The translations under genes and the position numbers were made by a program. The notes beneath the pieces were generated by a model. That model was given only the letters and a program-made list of their open reading frames with translations. It was not told the DNA's origin and searched no databases. A stretch of 64,000 nt of DNA from Pseudomonas arcuscaelestis (GTDB lineage: Bacteria > Pseudomonadota > Gammaproteobacteria > Pseudomonadales > Pseudomonadaceae). The number at the start of each line of letters is the position of its first letter. Within the stretch, counting starts at the first letter, position 1. Shown piece after piece: positions 7,702-17,763 of this stretch. The stretch covers positions 221,209-285,208 of the forward strand of contig NZ_JACOPV010000008.1 in NCBI RefSeq assembly GCF_016881005.1, read 5' to 3'.

Positions 7702-10700
7702 TCAGAAGTTGTACCTCAGTTTGGCTCCGACCGTATCAGACTCATAGTCCGTCCTGGCGTTACGCTCATAGTTGAGACCGATCTCCCACTGACCGCGCTT
7801 GTAGTTCACGCCCAGCCCGGTCGATAGGGTGTTTCGTTTCACCGATGCGCCTGTAGTCGTGAACGGGACATCGCCAGCAACATAGGTTGAAGTGGTCTGT
7901 GTGACGTCCCCGATGAAATCGTGCCAGCCCATCACTTTCAACTCGGGTTCGAACGTTCCTTTGCCAACCTTTAGGGTTGTGGCAATTCTCACGCCGGCAC
8001 CGAGCTCAGCACGCTCATATCGTTGATCGCCCACCGCCAGGCTGGCGGATGAACCCTTCTCGTCGATCTTGTCGATATGCAGGCTCGAGTAACGAAGGCC
8101 AGCCCGCGGCTCAATCACCAGCAGATCCGAGGGCTTCCATTTGTAGCCTGCGAGTGTGCTGATCCCGAATAGCTGGCTGTCGTAGTCGGCCTTTGCCAAG
8201 GTCCCGACAATGTAACGCTTGGACTCGTTCTTGTTCACGCCAGCCATTACCGAGCCATCAACGAACCAGTTGCCGAACTCGCCGGTGCCGTAGATGGTGA
8301 GTGCCTGCCCAGAGATATCAATGGAGTTCCCACCATCAACACCAACATCGGTGCTCAACGTGCTGAAGGCGACGCCAATGGTTAGGTCCTCACGGATCTT
8401 GCCATCGGCACCCAGCACAAACCCATTGCTACGCGCACTGTAGCCTTCCAGTGAGCCTCTACTGTCCTGAGTCGACTCTGTATGCAGCGCCTGGAACCAA
8501 ACACCTGTTGTGGCTATCTCCTCACCGGAGGATAAGCCAGCGCGTAGAGCTACCGAACGTCCGTTGAGCGCGTCATTCACGAGCAACTGCTGGTCGATCG
8601 CTGCGGTCCGCGTAGCACCGGCAACCTCGGGGGTGAGTTGCTTCGAGATGGTCACGAGCTCTTCCGCTGTGCCGGCATTCGCGAGGGCCTCGAATACGGG
8701 GTCGTCTTCTTCAAGCTTGGAAAGCACATCTTTCGCCAAAGGGATGAGTGCATTCGCGTCGTTGGGTGACCCACCGGCGGCCGTGAGTTCATCACGGATC
8801 TTGTCGTCAGGCTTAAGTCCGATAGAGATCTCGCCGTCGCCTGGCTCGGTCGGTGGGGTAGTGCCGCCGTCGCCCGATTCAGTCGGCGGGGTGGTGCCGC
8901 CGTCGCCTGGCTCAGTCGGTGGGGTAGTGCCGCCGTCGCCCGGTTCAGTCGGCGGGGTGGTGCCGCCGTCGCCTGGCTCAGTCGGTGGGGTAGTGCCGCC
9001 GTCGCCTGGCTCAGTCGGTGGGGTAGTGCCGCCGTCGCCTGGCTCAGTCGGTGGGGTAGTGCTGCCGTCGCCTGGCTCGGTCGGTGGGGTGGTGCCGCCG
9101 TCCCCGGGGTCAGCCGGTTTCACCCCGTTCACGTCAGCCTGGATCTGATTTCCAATCGCACCGTACCTGGATACCTCGAGCAGTGCTGATGCACTGGTCA
9201 CCGCAACATTTTCACCGCCAATGAGTTGGCCCGCGCGGAGCAGCGTATATCTATTGGAAGTAGTTGGGCTGAATGCTCCTGGTGTTGCGAGGAGCTGGAT
9301 TCCCGTGTTGGTAGCGAATGTGGCTTTTCCTGTGACATCAAGGATGGGAGTAAGCGGATCCGTCATGTCAGACAGGTACATCTTCAGCAGACTGCCCGAT
9401 GCAGCGTTGAGGTCGCCTTGCAAAGTTGCGCCGGTAACAGTGAGGCTTCCACTATCCAGATCCAGCGTTGGGGATTCAATGTTCGTCCCAGAGAACACTG
9501 CATCTCCATCTACGGCCACTCCCTGCAGGCCCAAGATATCGCCTGAGATCTCACCACCAGTCCATTTCAGGCTGGCCAAACCGTTTGCGTTGATCGCTGC
9601 TGTGCCGCCGCTGATTTCACCGGCGGCCTGGTGAATGACCAGTGGCATGCTGTAACCATCCAGCGAGCGGATTTCAATCCCAGTCCCCTGGGCATGGATG
9701 CTCCCGGTGTTGAAGATCCCGGTATTGGCCTGGTCGTAACCGGTAGGATGAATCGGGTCCCCATTCTCGTCAAAGTCATATGGGAGGCCGACACCTGCAC
9801 CGTCAACAAGAATGCCCGCCGAGCCGGTCCCGACTGCAGTGATCGATCCGTCGTTTCTGATCGCTCGCCAGGAAGTATCATCGTCAAGCCTGATTCCTGA
9901 CGATTCAGCACCGATAGCATTGATTGTTCCCGAATTTCGGATGTCGCCGAGGAAACCGCTTCGTGACGCCCAAAGACCCGTCCCCGCTGAGATTGAGCCT
10001 GTGTTAGTAAAGTCGCCCTCGATCCAGGACTCATACAGGCTGTACCCGGTGCTTTCAGCGTTCAATGTGATCTGTCCGCTGTTGTGAACGGAGCCGATAG
10101 TCGAGCTGGAAAGTTCCGCGAAAGTACCCTCTACGGCTGAAGAGAAAATGCCTTCGTTGGAGACAGCCCCAGCAATCTCAGCCCGATTAATGAAAACGGC
10201 GCTGCCCGGCGCGCCATTTTTCTGTTCCCCGAAGGTCAGAAGTGATTGAATGGCGTCGCGGCCATTTCGGAATTGCCGGCCGTCAAACGACCATGACCCT
10301 TTACCCAGATCATGCCGAAGGTTCCCATCACCGAACTTTCCTGGTGCGGTTCCATACAGTGTGTTCCCGTCTGCCGAGTAAGACGCGATCACGTCGAAGA
10401 GTGCCGATGCTGATACCAGCTGGAGATTGTGCAGCCCAGTCGCATAATCGGACGAAATCAGCGTGTAGATTGTGTTTCGGTATGGCTGGAAGTTCGCCGC
10501 TGAGGGAATGAGTCGAAGAGTCGTTCCAGTATCAAACTCGACACCACCACGAACACTCAGAATTGGTGCCCCGCCAAGTGTTTCTTCACCAATCCTCATG
10601 CTCAAGGTTGACCCCGTGAGCATGTGAAACCCGCCGGTGACCGTGGCAGTCTGCCCGCCTTGGCCCGGGTCGTATTCGATCGTTAGGTTCGACCCTGAGT

Positions 10701-11880
10701 ACAGGGTTAAAGGGGATCCGATCTCATAGCCAGCCGTTAGGACCACGTCCCCGAACACATCAACCTTTGTGACATCACGCACGTTGCCAGTGATCGAGCC
10801 ACCATTCCAATTGATGGTTTGGGTACCGGTGTAGGTATTGCCGGCCGCTAGCGATCCTAAAAAGGCGTCCCCCTGGCTTACGAGGTGCCCGCTGAGGTCA
10901 AACACCCAATCATTGGTAGTGTCGTTTGAAATCTTGATTGCAGCCTGGCCAGCTGAAATGATGCCGCTGATAGACGACCTGTGGTCTCCAAGAAGCGTGT
11001 TGCCGTCGAGAAGAATTCCAATCGAATCCGGCCCAACACCGAGCATTGACCCGGTGAAGTTCAGGCCCTTGAACTGGCTCCCTTTTATTAGCGCCAGCGC
11101 CGACCCCACAGCACCCCGATACGTGCCGCCAAGATTCAGATAACCGTAATCAGCTGATGAATCCTGAATGGAGTCATATCTCATCACGACGTTGGTGAGC
11201 GAGAGAGTAGGCACAAATGAGCCCCCCCTCAGATCTGCATCGTCACCAACTATCAGGTTCCCGAAAATCTCTGAGTGGATTGAAGGGTTATCCAGCGAGT
11301 CTCCGATTTCTACTGCTCGAACGTGATCGCCTGCCGCGCCATAGAAACCATTCAGGACGACGTTCCCATTGAACGTTGAGCCAAAGATGCCAAGTGCGCC
11401 TGTTGGCTTGCCGTTATTGTCCGATTGGGAGTTGTTGTAGGTACGGCCATTGTCGAGAAATGCAGGGACGCCGCTAGCTCCCGCAGTACCAAAGACAACG
11501 TTGTTGAAATGAGCTCCGTAGCTGCCGGCACCCCTTACACTCCAGGCACCGTCGGAGAGATTCTGGTAGCCGCCGGCCAGCCTGGAATCACTGATTCTGA
11601 GGGCAGAACTATCGTTCTTGCCTACTTCGATCGCCCAGCCGTTGTTTACAAACGCGCCAGCGAGCGTGAGATGGTCGAAGTCAAAGAACCTGGTACCGTT
11701 TGGCCCAGGCACATATGAGTTGCCGTACTCACCCGTGATGTAGATGTTGTCGTAGCTTTCAAAGCTCGAATGTTGTCCGCCGTCGGACATGTCGTACGTA
11801 CGGTCTGCAGCGATGGCCAGATTCGCGCTAAGCGCGCCAACCGCCGCCGCAAGAAGCGACCTGTTGAATGGGACTCTCAT
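7702..11880 (-). CDS. autotransporter with Pro/Gly/Thr repeat linker
   Basis: A 1392-residue type V secretion protein. Residues 1-24 are a signal peptide (RSLLAAAVGALSANLAIAA). Residues 25 to about 915 are rich in Gly, Asn, Ser and Thr with repeated short strands, as expected for a beta-helix passenger. Residues about 924-1012 are eight 11-residue PGDGGTTPPTE-type repeats. The last 280 residues form the outer-membrane barrel, ending in the typical terminal phenylalanine (LRYNF). GGAAGG lies eight bases before the ATG. The passenger is probably displayed at the surface; adhesion or aggregation is the usual role of such proteins but the target is unknown. There is no partner gene; it appears monocistronic. 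Confidence 0.9.
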   Translation of the reverse strand: MRVPFNRSLLAAAVGALSANLAIAADRTYDMSDGGQHSSFESYDNIYITGEYGNSYVPGPNGTRFFDFDHLTLAGAFVNNGWAIEVGKNDSSALRISDSRLAGGYQNLSDGAWSVRGAGSYGAHFNNVVFGTAGASGVPAFLDNGRTYNNSQSDNNGKPTGALGIFGSTFNGNVVLNGFYGAAGDHVRAVEIGDSLDNPSIHSEIFGNLIVGDDADLRGGSFVPTLSLTNVVMRYDSIQDSSADYGYLNLGGTYRGAVGSALALIKGSQFKGLNFTGSMLGVGPDSIGILLDGNTLLGDHRSSISGIISAGQAAIKISNDTTNDWVFDLSGHLVSQGDAFLGSLAAGNTYTGTQTINWNGGSITGNVRDVTKVDVFGDVVLTAGYEIGSPLTLYSGSNLTIEYDPGQGGQTATVTGGFHMLTGSTLSMRIGEETLGGAPILSVRGGVEFDTGTTLRLIPSAANFQPYRNTIYTLISSDYATGLHNLQLVSASALFDVIASYSADGNTLYGTAPGKFGDGNLRHDLGKGSWSFDGRQFRNGRDAIQSLLTFGEQKNGAPGSAVFINRAEIAGAVSNEGIFSSAVEGTFAELSSSTIGSVHNSGQITLNAESTGYSLYESWIEGDFTNTGSISAGTGLWASRSGFLGDIRNSGTINAIGAESSGIRLDDDTSWRAIRNDGSITAVGTGSAGILVDGAGVGLPYDFDENGDPIHPTGYDQANTGIFNTGSIHAQGTGIEIRSLDGYSMPLVIHQAAGEISGGTAAINANGLASLKWTGGEISGDILGLQGVAVDGDAVFSGTNIESPTLDLDSGSLTVTGATLQGDLNAASGSLLKMYLSDMTDPLTPILDVTGKATFATNTGIQLLATPGAFSPTTSNRYTLLRAGQLIGGENVAVTSASALLEVSRYGAIGNQIQADVNGVKPADPGDGGTTPPTEPGDGSTTPPTEPGDGGTTPPTEPGDGGTTPPTEPGDGGTTPPTEPGDGGTTPPTEPGDGGTTPPTESGDGGTTPPTEPGDGEISIGLKPDDKIRDELTAAGGSPNDANALIPLAKDVLSKLEEDDPVFEALANAGTAEELVTISKQLTPEVAGATRTAAIDQQLLVNDALNGRSVALRAGLSSGEEIATTGVWFQALHTESTQDSRGSLEGYSARSNGFVLGADGKIREDLTIGVAFSTLSTDVGVDGGNSIDISGQALTIYGTGEFGNWFVDGSVMAGVNKNESKRYIVGTLAKADYDSQLFGISTLAGYKWKPSDLLVIEPRAGLRYSSLHIDKIDEKGSSASLAVGDQRYERAELGAGVRIATTLKVGKGTFEPELKVMGWHDFIGDVTQTTSTYVAGDVPFTTTGASVKRNTLSTGLGVNYKRGQWEIGLNYERNARTDYESDTVGAKLRYNF
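8843..9109 (-). repeat. eight 33-bp tandem repeats in the autotransporter gene
   Basis: The repeats encode PGDGGTTPPTE; one unit has S in place of the second G pair residue (PGDGSTTPPTE) and one begins with S (SGDGG). Near-identical DNA units suggest copy number can change by slippage without a frameshift, since 33 is a multiple of three. Confidence 0.95.
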
Positions 11881-12460
11881 GATGTGCGCCTTCCACGTTC
11901 AGTGGCGCTTCACCTGGAAGCACCACACTCCAATTTCCTCAGTGAGCCTCTGACTCCCGAGGTTTGGGCGCGAATCTACACTATGTTGATTGCATGACAG
12001 AGCCAAAGCGCCATCACGAAATTCAAGGTCGTATTATCTTGCTTGCCTTGTTGGGTCCTCGGCAGCTCGGGAGGGCGGGCCAGGACACCATGGACCAGAG
12101 AGCGGCACAGAGCAGAACAGTCGTGCCTTCGCATAAAATTCCCGCGGCACGGCAGTCCGCTCACTCCTCTACCCAGGACTGCATGTTGCCTCCCTGAGCA
12201 TTTCATCAAGTAGAGCCATCAGATTATCGGGATCAAGCTCAGTCCATCCTCTGACTCAGCTGCGATGATCAGGTTTGCAAATTCAGCGCTGTACTCAGGC
12301 TCAGCAGCATCGTCTGGGGGAGGAAGGAAGAGTTAGGCACTTTTCACCTCTTGTGCAGTTAGCATCTGCGCGGTCCGAAGCATGTGGAATCCCGGGTTAG
12401 GTTGGGGCGCGGAACCGCCCACCAGCCCAAGCGTTTCCTTCACCTAGGCAGTGACGAAGC
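11881..12460. other. intergenic region with possible gene remnant
   Basis: The autotransporter promoter must lie at the left of this stretch. On the minus strand at about 12180-12340 two frames read like pieces of one small acidic protein (DDAAEPEYSAEFANLI then TELDPDNLMALLDEML), which suggests a decayed gene. No intact gene, repeat or RNA was recognised. Confidence 0.3.
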
Positions 12461-13558
12461 TTACTGATTTTTGATGTCCGATTTCGACGTGTTTTCCAGC
12501 GAGCTGGTGTCGGCAGCAGGTTTGCCAGACGGTAGGCCCTGGCCATCTTCCCCGACCGCTGGAGGTGTATTGAGGTCAACGGCTGGCTTCTCGGCAACGG
12601 GAGGTTGGCCTGACGGATCCTTTGTGCCTGGCCCTGGCCAGCCATTTGAACCGGACCTTATGAGCGGCAGGTCCATGATCATTTGGAGGAGTGCGCCGAA
12701 TACTGCTGAGAAGGCCACCGTAACGAACAGCCGCAGAGCCATGTTGTTTCGATCCAAGAGATGGAATTCAAATCCCGTCAAGGCGCCTTGAATTGCGCTG
12801 GATGGTGCCATGCTGTGCCCAGACCACACTAGACGTGTTGTGGGGTAAGAGTCGCGGTCACCGCCATTGGTACGCGCATAGTTCGGCCCCGACGACAGTT
12901 GGTAGACCGGTGGCATCGCTGAGGAAAGGTCATATGCGGAGGGAGCGTATAGCAGTGCTCCTCGTAAGGGGATCAGGCACTTGACGCCGGTGGCCCCGGG
13001 GCGAGGATCCGTATCGGTATCGGTACATTGCAGATTCCGGGTGGCGAGTTGAACCTGCGCCGCGGTTTCACCAAAACCTATGTTTAGCGCGCCGTCGGAG
13101 AACCGGAAATTACCATGGGGCTTTGAACTGTCTCCTGCAAGCTGGACGGTGAAAGATGACGATTCCCCGGCGGATCTCTGTAGCGTCCCACTGGTGACAG
13201 TCCGTGGGCCTTTCTTAAGCGTAAAACCTCTGGGGACGACTGTGCCATCGTCCAACCGAAGAGTTAGGTTCTCGGTGGTGATCAGTGCATGCGGTGGGAT
13301 CTGGCATGTGGGATTGTCAGATGGAAATGACTGGATGGTGAACATGGGCTGTTCAGGGGTAACAACCACTGAAGCCACAACGTCGATGATCGAGTCACAG
13401 GAGTCGTCAACGTGAACCTGGATTCGAGGGGCTCCCATGCTCTTCGTCGGCCCAAACGCAAATAGGTCAAGACCATTGTTGACGTAAAGTACAGGTACTA
13501 ACGATACGATGCATCCCACTATGAGAAGCAACGATCTCTTTGCCAGGCGTGAGGCCAT
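12461..13558 (-). CDS. membrane-anchored protein, function unknown
   Basis: A 365-residue protein with one N-terminal hydrophobic helix (about residues 9-27), a large central part of roughly 240 residues with scattered cysteines, a second hydrophobic helix near residues 270-292 (LRLFVTVAFSAVFGALLQMI) and a Pro/Gly/Ser-rich charged tail. This suggests a periplasmic domain held by two membrane helices with both ends in the cytoplasm. AGGAG nine bases before the ATG supports the start. No family recognised. Confidence 0.6.
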   Translation of the reverse strand: MASRLAKRSLLLIVGCIVSLVPVLYVNNGLDLFAFGPTKSMGAPRIQVHVDDSCDSIIDVVASVVVTPEQPMFTIQSFPSDNPTCQIPPHALITTENLTLRLDDGTVVPRGFTLKKGPRTVTSGTLQRSAGESSSFTVQLAGDSSKPHGNFRFSDGALNIGFGETAAQVQLATRNLQCTDTDTDPRPGATGVKCLIPLRGALLYAPSAYDLSSAMPPVYQLSSGPNYARTNGGDRDSYPTTRLVWSGHSMAPSSAIQGALTGFEFHLLDRNNMALRLFVTVAFSAVFGALLQMIMDLPLIRSGSNGWPGPGTKDPSGQPPVAEKPAVDLNTPPAVGEDGQGLPSGKPAADTSSLENTSKSDIKNQ

Positions 13559-13804
13559 TCTAGGTATCTCCTAGATGATGGTATCCAAGAGCGCTCCTAC
13601 ATCGACCCTCCTCATTCGCCTTGTCATCACAGGCTGAGGCGATACATCAAACAGATCGTAATGTCACAGATAACCCTGATGCGAAGGACACTATGGGGTT
13701 GTTGAGTGAAGTGTAGCTATTGCGCCAGCATCATCCATTGAGAGCTAGATACGGCTTCATCAACACGCTGGCTACCGCCATCACTGAATTGTGCTCTGAA
13801 AGGC

Positions 13805-14824
13805 CTAGTCCGTCGTCGAGAGCCATTCAACCTGACCTTTGAGTTGGTCCAGTGCAATCTGGATGCGGTCGTCCGGGTGACCTTCAAAACCCAGCAGCAA
13901 CGATGCCTCATCTGCAATGTTGGCGTGCTCCTTCAATGTGCAGTACGACCAAATTTCTACCCAGGCCTGGATGTGGTCAACTGACTCGGTGACTTTGAAC
14001 GCGCCAAGTTCCACCAACTCATCAAACCGCTTCTTGGTCATCCCGTAGATCGGTTGGTCAGGCTCAGCAAGCATCGTGTATTTGGCGAGCGCAGTCTCAC
14101 CGGCTAGGAACACGCCATCGCCAAGGATAGGTATCGAGTCGATAGCCACTTTCCGTCTAACAGGCGAGCGCATATAGGGGCTGACAGTCCTGAACGCTCC
14201 CGCAGCCGGGGCACCGAAGGCATAGAAGTTGATGGACTTCTGGCTTTTGGCAGGCTGCAGAAGCTTGAGGGCGAGCAACTGATCTACAACCTTTGAGAGT
14301 GTCACTCGGCTGTACTGGAGGCCGCCCATAATGGCTTTGGCCTGAAAAACTGTGTCGCTGGTCCAGCCATTGTAGAGGCAGCTGAGTAGCATCGCCTGCG
14401 CGGCCGGGAGTAGAGCTGAAACCTCATCATCTAGCCGTCGCCGACGAACTTTTTCACGCAACTCGATGGCAATCTCTGGCACAAACATCTGGTAGCCAGG
14501 CTGGACGAAGTTGATGTGATGAGTGATCAGGCTCCGTCGCTCATGCGCTGAGAGCGATTTGCAGACGTACACGATCACAGCATCGGTAGCTTTGCGCACC
14601 TGGGCAATGTGTTTGTTCAACGAAACGATCCCGGGGTACTTGTCTCCAGTTGAAAGCAGCAAAAGCATGGTCAGCCCTGCAGGCCCCAGTTGTAGCCCCA
14701 ACTCGATAGGCCTGTAAGCATCCTGAATGTGAAAAGGAACTTTCAGTGCCACGGGCTTAAGCTGCGCTTTAGCGCCGAGTGTTGCCTCAACGTAATCCTT
14801 CAATTCGGTTTGGAGGTCCGACAT
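13805..14824 (-). CDS. winged-helix-like protein, function unknown
   Basis: A 339-residue protein. Residues about 150-210 look like a winged helix (FQAKAIMGGLQYSRVTLSKV followed by a strand pair), as in MarR or AbiEi-type regulators. The N-terminal 130 residues contain a possible alpha/beta fold with KATDAVIVYV. An AbiEi-like antitoxin is conceivable, but no nucleotidyltransferase toxin gene is adjacent. It is the last backbone gene before the split umuC. Confidence 0.45.
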   Translation of the reverse strand: MSDLQTELKDYVEATLGAKAQLKPVALKVPFHIQDAYRPIELGLQLGPAGLTMLLLLSTGDKYPGIVSLNKHIAQVRKATDAVIVYVCKSLSAHERRSLITHHINFVQPGYQMFVPEIAIELREKVRRRRLDDEVSALLPAAQAMLLSCLYNGWTSDTVFQAKAIMGGLQYSRVTLSKVVDQLLALKLLQPAKSQKSINFYAFGAPAAGAFRTVSPYMRSPVRRKVAIDSIPILGDGVFLAGETALAKYTMLAEPDQPIYGMTKKRFDELVELGAFKVTESVDHIQAWVEIWSYCTLKEHANIADEASLLLGFEGHPDDRIQIALDQLKGQVEWLSTTD

Positions 14825-14930
14825 TTCCGTCTGCCATGTTAACCAGGTAGTTGGACTTTAAGCAGACCAGGTTAACAAGTCAAAGAGGTGGTTTACAGGG
14901 GCGGAAATTGAAGGCTGTGGTCGGGTAATC

Positions 14931-15896
14931 TCAGCTTGCAGAGATACGCATCAGCTGGTGGATGGAGGTGGTGTAGGCGTTGCTCATCAGTTCCCGGCGC
15001 ATCTCCCAGGCCGCAGCCATGGGCATCCTTCCGGAGCGAAGGGCATTTCGCCCAAAGCGCCCATTGATCTTGTCGATCGTGCGCATCAGTTCGTCTGACC
15101 TGGTCGACTGTGTGGGGGTAAACAAGTCCGCCGTGTACTCGCCTCGCTTTCGTAGGTCCATGAGCAGGATTTCAGCTTTGCTGTACCGAAAGCCATCACG
15201 CCAAATGTTGTCCAGGGCTTGGCTGGCAAGGCCGGTTAGCAGCAGGACGTCGTCTGTGGGGTAGGGTGGGGTAACGGTAGTCGCGTTCGAATACCTGGGC
15301 TCATCCCCGAAAGGGGACGTGCGGATTCCCAGTCGAAATACGGAGGTCAGCGACTTCTGGTTTCGCAACTTCTGCGTGGCCCTGTGCATGTAGGATGCAA
15401 TGGCTTCCTGCATGGCGGGCTTGGTGGTTATCCGAGAACCGAACATACGGCTGGTGCATATCGCCTGCCGATCGGGTTCGGCTTCCTGTAGCTCTATACA
15501 GGCCTCCCCTCGGAGCTCGCGCACTGTGCGCTCGAGCACTACTCCATATCGCTGGCGCACGGTCTTGGGGTCGAGACTGGCGAGGTGCCAGGCAGTCGTG
15601 ACACCCTCGGACTTCAGGTGCTCGGTGAGTCTTCGACCAACACCCCATATCTCATTGCAAGGCATACGCTCAAGCAGCCACCTAACCGCATGGTCCGCGC
15701 GAAGATCTACAACACCCCCAGTTTGCTTTCGGTATAACTTACTTGCATGCTGCGCGGCCTTTGCTAGTGTCTTAGTGTGGCCTATTCCAATACCGACCGG
15801 CATACCCGTCCACTGGAGTACGCGGGACTGTATTGAACGCGCAAAATTTCCAAGTGGTTCAGGCAATCCACTCAAGTCGGCGAATGATTCATCGAT
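14931..15896 (-). pseudogene. umuC: umuC/rulB 3' part, separated by insertion
   Basis: Encodes the Y-family polymerase (Pol V catalytic subunit) from the I-D-E of the YSIDE motif to the C-terminus (319 residues after ID). Fingers, thumb (GIGIGHTKTLAKAAQ, PCNEIWGVGRRL) and little finger are intact. It lacks the first 105 residues and its promoter, which lie at 31555-31905 on the other side of the 15.7 kb element. Joining the halves at ATCGAT gives one 426-residue frame reading through VEVYSIDESFADLSG, the normal UmuC length. An internal TTG or ATG could start a truncated product but it would lack the first catalytic aspartate. Confidence 0.93.
15891..15896. other. left attachment core (ATCGAT)
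   Basis: Last umuC-derived bases at the left junction. To its left umuC continues as GAATCATTC on the minus strand; to its right lies element DNA (ATAAAGGAAAG). Confidence 0.75.
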
Positions 15897-15916
15897 ATAA
15901 AGGAAAGAAGAACAGC

Positions 15917-15984
15917 CATGGACATGACTTCAGCTCAGACATTCCGCTACTCAATCTCTGATGTCGGATGTCCATAGAAAGAAC
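15917..15984. repeat. inverted arm-type repeats at the left end of the element
   Basis: CATGGACAT (15917-15925) and ATGTCCATAG (15968-15977) are inverted copies. The second belongs to a longer motif ATGTCCATAGAAAGAAC that recurs at 31530-31546 with two or fewer changes. Possible recombinase binding sites. Confidence 0.5.
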
Positions 15985-16325
15985 CTCTTTTCCAGGAAAT
16001 TGGGGCTTGAAGTCCATACCTGCGCAATTGCACCCATTTGACCAGTCAATTGCATTGGTACTGACCACCGCGTGCATCCGACTTGGCCAGTGGGCAGCAG
16101 AGACGCAACAGGCAGAAACCGGCCAGAAGCAGTCAGTCAATCATGCGTTACAGTGATTTTTTGCAGCTCTTTATAGAGCCGTTAGCTGCTGCCACCAATA
16201 ATCCATAGGCCTGCCAGTCGTCAGACAGTCTTATTCTCGATCAGACGATTGCCCCGTCGATGACCAGTAGCTCACCGGTGATGGAGCCAGAGTCCGGTCT
16301 TCGGATGCAGGACTCCTGGCTTTGC
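15985..16325. other. non-coding left end of the element
   Basis: No intact gene. It contains the short dehydrogenase remnant described separately, and otherwise nothing recognised. Confidence 0.4.
16241..16309 (-). pseudogene. C-terminal remnant of a short-chain dehydrogenase
   Basis: The minus strand reads DSGSITGELLVIDGAIV and a stop. SITGELLVIDG is the usual C-terminal signature of short-chain dehydrogenases. Only about 23 codons remain, directly downstream of toprJ, so the resistance operon was probably joined to a broken sdr gene during an earlier rearrangement. Confidence 0.55.
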
Positions 16326-17759
16326 TCACTCAGCGCCGATCCCGGCCATCGGTTCAGTTTGGCCCCAGCCACCGCCCAGAGACCTGAACAGGTCAACCAG
16401 CGCAATCTGCCGTTCCGTGCTGATTTGAATTAGTGTGGTCTGGTTGCTAAAGGTGCTGCGCTGGGCGTCAAGATAACGCAGGTAGTCGTCCACGCCGCCC
16501 TCGTAACGCGCCTTAGCCAGGGCCATCGCAGCCTCGCTGGAACCGGCCAGAGCCTGGCGGGCAGCCTCCTCGCGGCGCAGGGTGTCGGTGGCGGCCAGGG
16601 CATCGGCCACTTCGCGGAAGGCGGTCTGGATGGTGCCTTCGTAGTCGGCCACCGCCGCGTCCTGGCGCACTTCGGCGAGGTCCAGGTTGGCGCGGTTGCG
16701 GCCACCGGCGAAGATCGGCAGCGACAGCGTCGGGGCAAAGCTCCAGGCCCGCGAGCCGCCATCGAACAATCCGGACAACTCGGCACTGGAGCTGCCCACC
16801 GAACCGGTCAGGCTGATCCGGGGAAAGAACGCGGCGCGAGCTGCACCGATATCGGCATTGCGCGCCTTGAGGCGGTGCTCGCTGGCGAGAATGTCCGGGC
16901 GCCGTTCGATCAGTTCCGAGCTGGTGCCGGGGGCGATGTCCTGCAGCACCATCAGGTCGTCGCGGGGCGTCGCGGGCAGCAGGCGAGCGGCATCTGGCGT
17001 GCCGAGCAACAGGACCAGGGCGTTGTCCGCCTGGCGTAACTGGCGTTCGGTGCTCTCGCGCTCGGCCCTAGCCTGTTCGGCAAGGCCGACCGCTTCCTGG
17101 TAATCCAGGGCGGTGGCGGCCCCCGCTGCACGGCGCTGGCTGACCAGCTCCAGCGAGGCCATGCGGCTGTCCAGGGTTTGTTCGACCAGGGCCATGCGGC
17201 GTAGCGCACCATCGCGGGTCAGGTAGGCCTGGATGACCTCGGCAACCAGGCTGATCTGCGTGGCACGGGTCGCCTCCTCGGTCGCCAGGTAGGTCTCCAG
17301 CGCGGCCTCGGAGAGGTTGCGCACGCGGCCGAACAGGTCGACTTCGTACTCCGCGAGGCCGAGGCCGACCTGATAGTTGCTGGTCACTTCCGAGCGCCCG
17401 GTCTGCGACAGATCGGCAGGCAGGCGCTGGCGGTTGCCGCTGGCATTGGCGTTGATCGAAGGCAGGCGATCAGCACGCTGGATGCGGTACTGGGCACGCG
17501 CAGCTTCGATATCCAGCAGCGCCTGGCGCAGGCTGCGGTTGTTGCTCAGCGCCGTATCCACCGCGCGGCGCAAGTCGGCATCGACGATGAAGGTCTGCCA
17601 GTCCAGCGCCTGGGCACGGGCGCCCTCCGCGTCGGCGGCTTGCCAGTGCGACGCGACCGGTGCCTGCGGGCGCTCGTAGGTCGGGGCCAGCGAACACCCC
17701 GCCAGGGCGGCGATGGCCAGGGGCAGCAGAGCGCGACGGAGCATGAAGTGAGAGGTCAT
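16326..17759 (-). CDS. toprJ: outer-membrane channel of RND pump, TOprJ/OprJ type
   Basis: A 477-residue outer-membrane factor of the OprM/OprJ group. A lipoprotein signal (IAALAGCS) puts the lipidated cysteine at 22. Two repeated halves hold the TolC-like helices; YEVDLFGRVRN and the RRPDILASEHRLKARNADIGAAR segment are typical. It forms the exit duct of the TMexC-TMexD pump. It is the last gene of the operon, four bases after tmexD ends. The cluster as a whole matches the transferable tmexCD-toprJ system; the allele number cannot be assigned by eye. Confidence 0.93.
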   Translation of the reverse strand: MTSHFMLRRALLPLAIAALAGCSLAPTYERPQAPVASHWQAADAEGARAQALDWQTFIVDADLRRAVDTALSNNRSLRQALLDIEAARAQYRIQRADRLPSINANASGNRQRLPADLSQTGRSEVTSNYQVGLGLAEYEVDLFGRVRNLSEAALETYLATEEATRATQISLVAEVIQAYLTRDGALRRMALVEQTLDSRMASLELVSQRRAAGAATALDYQEAVGLAEQARAERESTERQLRQADNALVLLLGTPDAARLLPATPRDDLMVLQDIAPGTSSELIERRPDILASEHRLKARNADIGAARAAFFPRISLTGSVGSSSAELSGLFDGGSRAWSFAPTLSLPIFAGGRNRANLDLAEVRQDAAVADYEGTIQTAFREVADALAATDTLRREEAARQALAGSSEAAMALAKARYEGGVDDYLRYLDAQRSTFSNQTTLIQISTERQIALVDLFRSLGGGWGQTEPMAGIGAE

Positions 17760-17763
17760 CGCA

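Noticed and set aside
8843..9109. Possible CRISPR array
   Set aside because: The units are directly adjacent 33-bp coding repeats with no spacers, in frame inside the autotransporter gene.
8510..9148. Plus-strand frame with a Pro/Ser/Val repeat opposite the autotransporter repeats
   Set aside because: It is the reverse reading of the 33-bp repeats; the minus-strand gene has signal peptide, passenger and barrel.
11964..12209. Overlapping 77-codon frames on both strands after the autotransporter start
   Set aside because: Neither has a ribosome site, a coherent hydrophobic pattern or a recognisable family.
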